Assembly: GCA_029287275.1 (NCBI GenBank)
Contig: JARFRL010000392.1
Span: 1 to 7,803 of the forward strand
Reading direction: 5' to 3'
Source: Pontiella desulfatans
GTDB lineage: Bacteria; Verrucomicrobiota; Kiritimatiellia; Kiritimatiellales; Pontiellaceae
Length of the DNA stretch: 7,803 nt
A program made the position numbers and the translations under genes. This document shows, one piece after another, positions 1 to 5,294 of this stretch (its first letter is position 1; each line of letters starts with the position of its first letter). Under the pieces are notes generated by a model. That model had not been told where the DNA came from and made no database searches. It was given only the letters and a program-made list of their open reading frames with translations.

Positions 1-246
1 CAGTTGAACCTTTCCGTCCGCGGCAAGGGGCGCTACCCGGAAATCCTGAAATTCCTGCACCGCGTCGAAACGTACCGCCCATTGATTCTGGTGGACGCGA
101 TGACTTTGAGCGCGCCGAAACCGAAAAAGCCAAAAGCGTCCGGAAAATCCAAAACGCCCGCGGTGGAAAAGACGAAGGATCCAACCATGAGTTTCAAACT
201 CACCATCCAGATCCACGCGCGCGCCGGAGAGGAGGGGGAAGCATGA
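1..246 (+). CDS. PilO-like (or GspM-like) inner-membrane pilus/secretion assembly protein, C-terminal fragment
   Basis: The reading frame is open from the first base to a TGA at 244-246, giving 81 residues, so the gene begins left of the window; the TTG at 4 is just an internal codon. The visible part looks like the C-terminal ferredoxin-like domain of PilO/GspM proteins: a strand (LNLSVRGKGRY), a helix of the type 'y.eilkFLhrvE', then a strand around LILVDAMTLSA, a Lys/Pro-rich loop (about residues 38-62) and a last strand (FKLTIQIHA). In that family the domain sits in the periplasm and helps align the inner-membrane platform with the secretin in type IV pili or type II secretion. The stop overlaps the next start (ATGA), and the next gene looks like the usual partner, PilP/GspC. 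The unusual part is the long basic insert before the final strand. The transmembrane N-terminus that would confirm the family is outside the window. Confidence 0.55.
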   Translation, partial: QLNLSVRGKGRYPEILKFLHRVETYRPLILVDAMTLSAPKPKKPKASGKSKTPAVEKTKDPTMSFKLTIQIHARAGEEGEA

Positions 247-1100
247 ACCTGAAATTCGACCTTTCGAAATACCTCGTTCCCGCGTTGGGGCTCGCTTGCG
301 CGGCCGGCGCGGCGCTCGTGAGTTCCGGCGCGCGAACGCCCGCCTCGGTGGAAGCGCCCGATCCCGCCGCCGCGGCGGAGGCCCGCGTGCCGAGCGATCT
401 GGTGCTGGACGCGTATATCCCGACCATGGAGCAAGTCGTGGCCAAGCACCTCTTCGTTCCGGAACGCGTCGCGACCGGCGAGAACGCGTTTCCCGATCTG
501 CTGGTTAAAGGCGTTTACGTGGGCGAAACGCAGCGCAACGCCGTGTTCTCGCTCAAGTCCAAGCCCGAAGCCAACCTGCGCGTCTGGCTGGGCGACGAGG
601 AGGCCGCGCTGGCTCAAGTCGTGGACGAGCGCGATCCGCGCCAACCGATCGCCGAGTTTCTGAGCGAGTGGCGCGTTAGGTCGGTCGATTTCGCGGGCGT
701 CACGCTTGAGCACGTCATTACCGGCGAGGTGGAAACGTACGCGGTGGACTACAAACCGCTGAAGCACGCCAAGGCCAGCGCCGAGAACGGCTACGGCCAA
801 GGATACGTCGCGGACGCGACGGCTGGAAGCGCCAAACCCGCCGCGGCCAAAACAGCGGCCGCGGCCCCGGCGCAAGCGCGTCCGCCCGCGGGCGCCACCG
901 CCGCGATCGCGGGCCGCGTGGGGCAATACATGGAGCGGCTCTCTCCCGCGCGGCGCCAGCAGTTCATGCAGCAACTCCAGAAGCAGAACGCGGCCTCCGC
1001 CAAGAAAAGCGGCGATTCTTCCAATCAGCGGAGTGGCGGGAACGCGGCCTCCGGTAAAAAAACCAACGGAAAAAAGAGCGGGGGCGGCGGGAGAAAGTAG
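243..1100 (+). CDS. PilP/GspC-like bitopic inner-membrane protein with basic low-complexity tail
   Basis: The 285-residue protein starts at an ATG overlapping the previous stop, with GGAGG at 231-235 seven bases upstream. Residues about 10-29 form one hydrophobic segment after a short Lys-containing N-terminus, so it is probably anchored in the inner membrane. An Ala/Pro-rich linker follows. Residues about 65-170 look like the HR/PilP fold of type II secretion protein C and PilP: an entry motif (KHLFVPER), then 'LLVKGVYVGETQRNAVFSL', a WLGDE turn, 'EWRVRSVDFAGVTLEH' and 'GEVETYAVDY'. In those families this domain contacts the secretin. From about residue 190 the tail is Ala-rich, has a Gln-rich helix (SPARRQQFMQQLQKQ) and ends in a Lys/Gly/Ser-rich stretch, which is not part of the family fold. 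Pairing with the upstream PilO-like gene supports the call. No secretin gene follows, unlike pilMNOPQ. Assignment rests on motif resemblance only. Confidence 0.5.
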   Translation: MNLKFDLSKYLVPALGLACAAGAALVSSGARTPASVEAPDPAAAAEARVPSDLVLDAYIPTMEQVVAKHLFVPERVATGENAFPDLLVKGVYVGETQRNAVFSLKSKPEANLRVWLGDEEAALAQVVDERDPRQPIAEFLSEWRVRSVDFAGVTLEHVITGEVETYAVDYKPLKHAKASAENGYGQGYVADATAGSAKPAAAKTAAAAPAQARPPAGATAAIAGRVGQYMERLSPARRQQFMQQLQKQNAASAKKSGDSSNQRSGGNAASGKKTNGKKSGGGGRK

Positions 1101-1118
1101 CGCGGCGGATTTATTGGT

Positions 1119-1147
1119 TTGACCCGATTTCCTTTCATCGGTTACAT
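1119..1147 (+). promoter_or_regulatory. Possible sigma-70-type promoter for the GntR regulator
   Basis: TTGACC at 1119-1124 matches five of six bases of the -35 consensus. Seventeen bases later TTACAT at 1142-1147 is a poor -10 (three of six). The gap follows a completed operon and precedes a regulator, so a promoter is expected here, but the -10 is weak and the call is tentative. Confidence 0.3.
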
Positions 1148-1163
1148 CGAACAAGTTGTAACC
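1140..1163. repeat. Inverted repeat upstream of the GntR regulator (candidate autoregulatory operator)
   Basis: GGTTACA at 1140-1146 and TGTAACC at 1157-1163 are perfect 7-base inverted arms separated by 10 bases. Within them ACAAGTTGT (1151-1159) is a second, smaller palindrome. The element overlaps the candidate -10 and lies about 30 bases before the regulator's start, which is where a self-repressing GntR protein would bind. It could equally be a short RNA hairpin; the sequence does not decide between them. Confidence 0.35.
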
Positions 1164-1194
1164 AGTGAACCGCGCGGTTTGATTGGAACGATCC

Positions 1195-1896
1195 ATGGGG
1201 GCATCAGTGAGTAAACAGACTCAGAAGAATACGGCCAAGACCATTTGTTCGGCGTTGAAACATCGAATTCTTGATCTCGAATATCTGCCGGGGCATCGCT
1301 TCACGGAGCAGGCTCTTTGCGATGAATTCGCGGTCAGCCGCGTTCCCGTTCGGGAAGCGTTGAGCATGCTGGTTGATACGGGGCTGGTGGACAAGGTCCG
1401 CAATGTCGGCTGCCGCGTGCGCAAGCTCACGCTCGAAGATATCGACGAAATTTATGAAGTGCGCCTCGCGCTCGAGCTTTACGCCGTAGAAGTCCTCGCG
1501 GCCAAGGATAGCGCGCGAAGCGTCGTCGCCGATCTGGCGGCCCGCTGGCGATCCTATTCCAAAACGAAGCGAACGGATCCGATCAAGTCGGAGTTCTGGG
1601 CCGACGCGGACGAGCATTTTCATGAATCCCTGACGAGCGCGCTCGAGAATGAAGCGCTTTTAAAGGCGTTGAGCGACGTGAATGAACGAATTCGGTTCCT
1701 CCGGATTAAAAACATCACCTCGCACGACCGGCTCGAACGAACCTGCGCGAAACATCTGGAAATTTTAGAGGCGATCTCGCGGCACGACGGTCCCAGCGCC
1801 CGCAAGTTGCTCCATGAAAATATTCTGATGGGCAAAGCCAACGTGAAGGATTCCTTTAAGGAAGCGATCATGGCGGCCTACGCCACTTCCAAATAA
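1195..1896 (+). CDS. GntR-family transcriptional regulator, FadR/FCD subfamily
   Basis: This 233-residue protein has the usual length and layout of FCD-type GntR regulators. Residues about 10-78 form the winged helix-turn-helix: 'ILDLEYLPGHRFTEQALCDE', then the recognition helix region (FAVSRVPVREALSMLVDTGLV), then a wing with NVGCRVRKL. Residues about 84-225 form the all-helical FCD ligand domain, starting EIYEVRLALE. The metal-site residues are all present with family spacing: D139 and H143 (DEHFH), H187 (KHLEILEAI) and H207 (LLHENI). Such proteins dimerise and usually repress, releasing DNA on binding a small, often carboxylate, ligand; the ligand here is unknown. I chose the ATG at 1195, which has GGAA seven bases before it. 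A TTG at 1183 adds four residues and a GTG at 1207 would remove four. It lies 424 bases upstream of urtA on the same strand, and a TTGTATACAA site lies between them, so control of the urt operon is a reasonable inference. Confidence 0.9.
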   Translation: MGASVSKQTQKNTAKTICSALKHRILDLEYLPGHRFTEQALCDEFAVSRVPVREALSMLVDTGLVDKVRNVGCRVRKLTLEDIDEIYEVRLALELYAVEVLAAKDSARSVVADLAARWRSYSKTKRTDPIKSEFWADADEHFHESLTSALENEALLKALSDVNERIRFLRIKNITSHDRLERTCAKHLEILEAISRHDGPSARKLLHENILMGKANVKDSFKEAIMAAYATSK

Positions 1897-1955
1897 ATCC
1901 CCCCGATCGCCATCCGCCGGGCGGGCGTTCTTCGCGGGGTGGAAATCGATGATGA

Positions 1956-1976
1956 GGCATCCGCTCCGCCGATGCC
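1956..1976 (+). terminator. Weak hairpin downstream of the GntR gene, possible terminator
   Basis: GGCATC (1956-1961) and GATGCC (1971-1976) can form a 6-bp stem with a 9-base loop, and GCGGGG (1934-1939) can alternatively pair with CCCCGC (1975-1980). There is no T-tract after either, so it is not a classical intrinsic terminator. It is the only structure I see within 100 bases of the regulator's stop. The rest of 1897-2040 is GC-rich and shows no gene. Confidence 0.2.
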
Positions 1977-2090
1977 CCGCATCCCATGATCCGTTCGCGG
2001 GCCCTGAAAAAGGACCTGATCTCCGCGATATCGACCGCATGGGTTTTGTGGGTACAAATTGGTATCATACGGGCATATGCACAACCAATA

Positions 2091-2119
2091 TTGTAAGATA
2101 ACCGCAATAATTGTATACA
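2091..2119 (+). promoter_or_regulatory. Candidate sigma-70 promoter overlapped by the GntR operator
   Basis: TTGTAA (2091-2096) and TATACA (2114-2119) each match four of six consensus bases and are separated by exactly 17 bases. The -10 lies inside the TTGTATACAA palindrome, so a bound regulator would block polymerase. Start would be near 2126, leaving a leader of about 195 bases before urtA. The AT-rich setting makes chance matches fairly likely. Confidence 0.35.
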
Positions 2120-2120
2120 A
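2111..2120. promoter_or_regulatory. Candidate operator for a FadR-subfamily GntR regulator (TTGTATACAA)
   Basis: This is a perfect 10-base palindrome. It fits the published FadR-subfamily operator pattern t.GTa-tAC.a at every defined position. It lies 201 bases upstream of urtA and 215 bases downstream of the stop of a FadR/FCD-type regulator, the natural candidate to bind it. A half-site copy (ATACAA) follows at 2127-2132, and a related GTAT-C-ATAC element lies about 50 bases upstream at 2062-2070. The binding itself is an inference. Confidence 0.55.
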
Positions 2121-2135
2121 GCATGAATACAATGG

Positions 2136-2166
2136 ATCAAAACAAGGGTATTGTTTTCATTTTTTT
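2136..2166 (+). terminator. AT-rich stem-loop followed by a T-tract: possible weak terminator or attenuator
   Basis: AAAACAA (2139-2145) and TTGTTTT (2151-2157) form a perfect 7-bp stem around GGGTA; two further pairs can form outside a C-C mismatch. Seven T follow at 2160-2166. The shape is that of an intrinsic terminator, but only one pair in the stem is G-C, so it would be weak. It sits just downstream of the candidate sigma-70 promoter and upstream of the sigma-54-like one, so it could limit read-through from gntR or from the upstream promoter. Confidence 0.3.
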
Positions 2167-2231
2167 AAGTGATTCCAAGGCGGTGTTTTGCGCGGTTTTC
2201 CCAAGGTTTGTGGCGGGCTGATTGGCTCCGG

Positions 2232-2247
2232 TGGCACGGCTTGTGCG
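2232..2247 (+). promoter_or_regulatory. Candidate sigma-54 (RpoN) promoter of urtABCDE
   Basis: TGGCACG at 2232-2238 is a complete match to the -24 element. After four bases comes GTGCG (2243-2247), which keeps the essential GC of the -12 element but departs from the TTGCA/T consensus at its first and last bases. The key GG and GC are 12 bases apart, as required. Transcription would start near 2258, giving a leader of about 63 bases. Sigma-54 control of urea uptake is known in several bacteria under nitrogen limitation. No clear NtrC site was found upstream. Confidence 0.5.
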
Positions 2248-2307
2248 AAAGGGCAACCAACTCGCAGTATGTTTGTTAGCGGTAAATTAAACCTTAAATC
2301 CGGAAGC

Positions 2308-2312
2308 AGGAG
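2308..2312 (+). promoter_or_regulatory. Ribosome binding site of urtA
   Basis: AGGAG lies eight bases before the ATG at 2321 in a purine-rich, unstructured-looking stretch. It fixes this start and suggests efficient translation, as expected for an abundant binding protein. Confidence 0.8.
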
Positions 2313-2320
2313 AAAACGAC

Positions 2321-3574
2321 ATGATCAGAAAGCACTTTATCAAGACATCTGCCATCGCCTTGGGCTGTATGGGCCTTGCTGGCGCCGCCCAAGCGGAGGA
2401 GACCATAAAGATTGGCGTGTTGCATTCACTGAGTGGAACCATGGCGATATCGGAAACCTCGTTGAAAGACGTGGTGCTCATGGCCGTGGAGGAACTGAAC
2501 GCCGCGGGCGGTGTCTTAGGAAAGCAGGTTGAAGCCGTTGTGGTGGATCCGGCGTCCGACTGGCCCTTGTTCAACGAGAAGGCGAAAGAGCTCATCACGA
2601 AAGAAAACGTCGCGGTCACGTTCGGTTGTTGGACATCGGTAAGTCGCAAATCGGTTCTTCCCGTATATGAAGAATACAACGCGCTTCTTTTCTACCCGGT
2701 TCAGTATGAAGGCGAAGAGCAATCGCTGAACGTGGTGTACACCGGCGCGAGCCCGAATCAACAGTTGATTCCCGCGGCCGAGTACATGATGAAGGAAATG
2801 GGCTGCACGAAGTTCTACCTGTTGGGAACGGACTACGTGTTTCCGCGCACCGCGAATAAAGTGCTGAAGGCGTATTTGAAGAGCGTCGGCGTCGCCGATG
2901 AGGACATCATCGAGGAATACACGCCCTTCCACCATCAGGACTACCAGACGATCGTCGCGAAGATCAAGAAGTTCGGCGCTTCCGGCGACGCCTGCGTGCT
3001 CTCCACCATCAACGGCGACAGCAACGTGCCGTTCTACAAGGAGTTCGCCAACCAAGGCCTGACTTCGGACCTATGCCCGATCATGGCCTTTTCCGTGGCG
3101 GAAGACGAATTGCGCGCCATGGATGTGCAACCGTTGGTTGGCCATCTCGCGGCGTGGAACTACTTCCAAAGCATCGATACCAAGGAAAACAAGGAATTCG
3201 TTAAGGCCTTCAAAAAATATTGCGCCGACAACGGACTGCCGGGCGGCATGGACCGCGTGACGGACGACCCGATCGAAGCGGCCTATTTCGGCGTGAAGGG
3301 CTGGGCCATGGCGTGCGAAAAAGCGGGCTCGGTTGATGTGGACGCCGTCCGCGAAGCGATCTACGGCATGGAATTCTCCGCCCCGGGCGGCGCCAAGAAG
3401 TTTCACGAGACGAACCAGCACACCTACAAGCCGGTTCTCGTTGGCGAAATCATGAAGGACGGCCAGTTCAAAATCGTTTGGGAAACCGAAGGTTTGGTTG
3501 AACCCGACTCCTACAGCAAGCTGCTGCACACCGACGGAAACTTCCCCGCCCCGACCGGCGGCCCCAAGAAATAA
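2321..3574 (+). CDS. urtA: Urea ABC transporter, periplasmic urea-binding protein UrtA
   Basis: UrtA captures urea (and in some species short amides) in the periplasm and delivers it to the UrtBC channel. The 417 residues fit the family. Residues 1-25 are a signal peptide: Arg/Lys/His-containing start, hydrophobic core and an AQA site before EETIKIGVLHSLSGT. The Cys at 16 lacks a good lipobox, so a soluble exported protein is likelier than a lipoprotein. The mature part is a type I periplasmic-binding fold of the branched-chain amino acid class. The UrtA hallmark block is present: GCWTSVSRKSVLPVYE (102-117), then LLFYPVQYEGEE (122-133) and YTGASPNQQ (140-148). Further typical segments are LGTDYVFPRTAN, HHQDYQTIVAKI, NGDSNVPFYKE and HETNQHTYKPV (362-372). 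It heads the operon with a strong ribosome binding site and is followed by a stable stem-loop. FmdD-like amide-binding relatives are the main alternative, but the full urt gene order favours urea. Confidence 0.96.
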   Translation: MIRKHFIKTSAIALGCMGLAGAAQAEETIKIGVLHSLSGTMAISETSLKDVVLMAVEELNAAGGVLGKQVEAVVVDPASDWPLFNEKAKELITKENVAVTFGCWTSVSRKSVLPVYEEYNALLFYPVQYEGEEQSLNVVYTGASPNQQLIPAAEYMMKEMGCTKFYLLGTDYVFPRTANKVLKAYLKSVGVADEDIIEEYTPFHHQDYQTIVAKIKKFGASGDACVLSTINGDSNVPFYKEFANQGLTSDLCPIMAFSVAEDELRAMDVQPLVGHLAAWNYFQSIDTKENKEFVKAFKKYCADNGLPGGMDRVTDDPIEAAYFGVKGWAMACEKAGSVDVDAVREAIYGMEFSAPGGAKKFHETNQHTYKPVLVGEIMKDGQFKIVWETEGLVEPDSYSKLLHTDGNFPAPTGGPKK

Positions 3575-3596
3575 TCTCTCCTCCCCGAACCCAATA

Positions 3597-3636
3597 GGTT
3601 GCCGAAACCCGCCGTGAAAAGCGGGTTTCGGCAACC
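3597..3636 (+). repeat. Perfect 16-bp stem-loop between urtA and urtB (mRNA stabiliser or partial terminator)
   Basis: The arm at 3597-3612 (GGTTGCCGAAACCCGC) is the exact reverse complement of 3621-3636, with an 8-base loop CGTGAAAA. No T-tract follows; the next bases are GCTTCACCCAC. It occupies almost half of the 88-base urtA-urtB gap, starting 22 bases after the urtA stop. Similar hairpins behind binding-protein genes of ABC transporter operons protect the 3' end of the upstream message or partly terminate transcription, raising binding protein above permease. The structure is directly visible; the role is inferred. Confidence 0.85.
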
Positions 3637-3662
3637 GCTTCACCCACAAGACCGCCCCGTGC

Positions 3663-5294
3663 ATGAACATGCTCAATAAACTATTGGCGTGCGGCCTCCT
3701 TGCGCTGACCACGCTGGCCGCCACCGCCGCGCCTACGGAAGATCTGCTCAAAGATCTCTCCGCCAAGGACTCCGCGAAGCGGACCGAGACTCTTCGGATG
3801 CTCGCCGAAAGCGGTGATCAGCGGGTGGTTGGCATTTTGGGCGAGTATCGCCTCGGCAGCCTTTGTCTTTGGAATAATCAAGTGGTGCTCGCCCTCGAGA
3901 CCTCCACAAACGAAAACCTCGATAAATTCATCCATCTTGGCGATGTCTTCAGTCGCGAACCGTTGCTCGACGATTCCGGCAAACCGCTCGTGCTTCCCGT
4001 CGCCGAGCTGACCCTCATCGATCCCTCCCGCAAGGACCGCAAGGCGGCGCTGAACGCCATCATGCTGCTCGAGCTCCACGCTCCTGATACCGAACAAAGA
4101 CTCGAAGCCGTCCGCAAATCTGGACTTGGTATAAAGGTAGAGGGTTTGCCAGAAACGTTGGCTCTGCTGGAGCAAAGCGATAGAAGCAGGGCGGTCCGAA
4201 AAAGCGCGAAGGAAAGCCTGGCCCTGCTGAACTTCCGTTTTGGAACCCCCGCGGAGCAACTTTCCGCGGCGGGCATACTCGGCGACATCAGAAGCGTACG
4301 CGCCCGCTCGTTTCTGGAAGACCACGAAGACCCGGAGGCGGAAACGGTAATCAAACGCGCATTGGAACGGATCGATTCGCGCGAGCGACTGATTCTGGCC
4401 TTCAACATTTTTAATTCCGGTATTTCGAGCGGTTCCATTCTTGTGCTAATGGCCCTCGGACTGGCCGTCACCTTCGGCATGATGGGCGTGATCAATATGG
4501 CGCACGGCGAAATGATGATGATCGGCGCCTACACGACCTATTGCATGCAGTTGCTTTTCGGGCACACTCCGGAAACGCCCAACAGCATCTATTATGTCGT
4601 CGCGCTGCCCATGTCCTTCTTGATCTCCGCGCTGTTCGGCGGGCTGATCGAATGGACCGTCGTTCGGCGTCTCTACAAACGTCCGCTCGAGTCGTTGCTG
4701 GCCACCTATGGCGTGGGGCTGGTGCTGATCCAGACCATCCGCCTTATTTTCGGCGACAACCGCCCTTCGAATTCTCCGGTTTGGCTGCAAGGCGGAGTTG
4801 AGCTCGTCGAAGGCATGGGTCTCTCCTTCAACCGCATCTTCATTTTTGTGCTCTGCGCCGCGTGCGTTCTGGGGGTCATGGCGCTGATGCGCTTCACAAC
4901 GCTTGGGCTCAAGATGCGCGCCGTGATCCAGAACCGCGACATGGCCGCGGCCATGGGCATCAACACCCGCATGACCGATAGTTTTACGTTCATGCTCGGA
5001 TCGGGCCTTGCCGGCGTGGCCGGCTACGCGCTGACGACCATCGGCGGGATTACGCCTAATATGGGTCAAAATTACATCGTCGACTCCTTTCTGGTGGTGG
5101 TGACCGGCGGGGTGGGCAACCTGGCCGGCGTCGTGTGCAGCGGCATGGGGCTCGGCCTGCTGAACAAGATTCTCGAAGGAACGCTGTTCGGCGCGGTGTG
5201 GGCCAAGATCATCGTGCTGATCACCGTCATCACGTTCATCCAGTTCAAGCCCTCCGGCCTGTTCGCTCCGAAAGGGAGGCTGGCTGATGACTGA
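3663..5294 (+). CDS. urtB: Urea ABC transporter permease UrtB, with exported N-terminal extension
   Basis: UrtB is one half of the membrane channel for urea. The 543 residues are in the range of the long form of UrtB. Residues 1-23 look like a signal peptide (MNMLNKLLACG... with ATAA before PTEDLL). Residues about 24-240 are a soluble, helix-rich region with HEAT-like repeats (TLRMLAESGDQRVVGIL; SDRSRAVRKSAKESLALL; SAAGILGDIRSVRARSFLE), presumably periplasmic. Residues about 243-535 are the LivH-like permease: GSILVLMALGLAVTFGMMGV, NMAHGEMMMIGAYTTY, FGGLIEWTVVRRLYKRPL, LATYGVGLVLIQTIR, then the cytoplasmic coupling region TLGLKMRAVIQNRDMAAAMGI and the end FIQFKPSGLFAPKGR. The ATG at 3663 has no visible Shine-Dalgarno sequence, and a second ATG two codons on is equally possible. 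Poor initiation and the preceding hairpin both suggest lower expression than urtA. It overlaps urtC by eight bases. Confidence 0.95.
   Translation: MNMLNKLLACGLLALTTLAATAAPTEDLLKDLSAKDSAKRTETLRMLAESGDQRVVGILGEYRLGSLCLWNNQVVLALETSTNENLDKFIHLGDVFSREPLLDDSGKPLVLPVAELTLIDPSRKDRKAALNAIMLLELHAPDTEQRLEAVRKSGLGIKVEGLPETLALLEQSDRSRAVRKSAKESLALLNFRFGTPAEQLSAAGILGDIRSVRARSFLEDHEDPEAETVIKRALERIDSRERLILAFNIFNSGISSGSILVLMALGLAVTFGMMGVINMAHGEMMMIGAYTTYCMQLLFGHTPETPNSIYYVVALPMSFLISALFGGLIEWTVVRRLYKRPLESLLATYGVGLVLIQTIRLIFGDNRPSNSPVWLQGGVELVEGMGLSFNRIFIFVLCAACVLGVMALMRFTTLGLKMRAVIQNRDMAAAMGINTRMTDSFTFMLGSGLAGVAGYALTTIGGITPNMGQNYIVDSFLVVVTGGVGNLAGVVCSGMGLGLLNKILEGTLFGAVWAKIIVLITVITFIQFKPSGLFAPKGRLADD
5272..5279 (+). 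promoter_or_regulatory. Ribosome binding site of urtC inside urtB
   Basis: AAGGGAGG ends seven bases before the ATG at 5287 and lies within the last codons of urtB. It favours this start over the in-frame ATG at 5302 and supports translational coupling. Confidence 0.75.

Larger units (their letters stand above)
2045..2133. promoter_or_regulatory. AT-rich, palindrome-dense control region upstream of urtA
   Basis: Base composition changes sharply from GC-rich (up to about 2040) to AT-rich. The stretch contains several short inverted repeats: TTTGT/ACAAA around GGGT (2045-2058), GTAT-C-ATAC (2062-2070), GCATATGC (2073-2080), CAATATTG (2086-2093) and TTGTATACAA (2111-2120). A direct copy of the half-site ATACAA recurs at 2127-2132. 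No protein-coding pattern is visible. Such clustering is typical of a regulator-binding region rather than chance spacer, although single 8-base palindromes are common in AT-rich DNA. Confidence 0.55.

Noticed and set aside
1183..1194. TTG start for the GntR regulator
   Set aside because: It is a rare start codon without a ribosome binding site; the ATG four codons later is preferred, though a GTG at 1207 cannot be excluded.
33..1196. A 387-codon open frame on the minus strand across the pilus-like genes
   Set aside because: It is Arg/His/Gly-rich, with no recognisable motifs, and is antisense to two overlapping genes with good ribosome binding and family features. Long antisense frames are common in GC-rich coding DNA.
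2078..2096. TGCAC at 2078-2082 as part of an NtrC binding site
   Set aside because: The left arm matches the NtrC consensus but the right arm is absent at the proper spacing, so the match is not better than chance.
2211..2226. Second sigma-54-like match (TGGCGGG ... GGC)
   Set aside because: The GG and GC are 13 rather than 12 bases apart and the -24 element is poor.
2258..2320. Riboswitch in the urtA leader
   Set aside because: The leader from the sigma-54-like start is only about 63 bases, and I see no paired architecture or known riboswitch core.
2366..2368. UrtA Cys16 as a lipoprotein cysteine
   Set aside because: The preceding residues (ALG) are a poor lipobox, and a clear AQA signal peptidase I site follows at residue 25.
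2188..2532. A 114-codon + strand frame overlapping the urtA promoter, leader and start
   Set aside because: It has no ribosome binding site or family pattern, and overlaps urtA in another frame.
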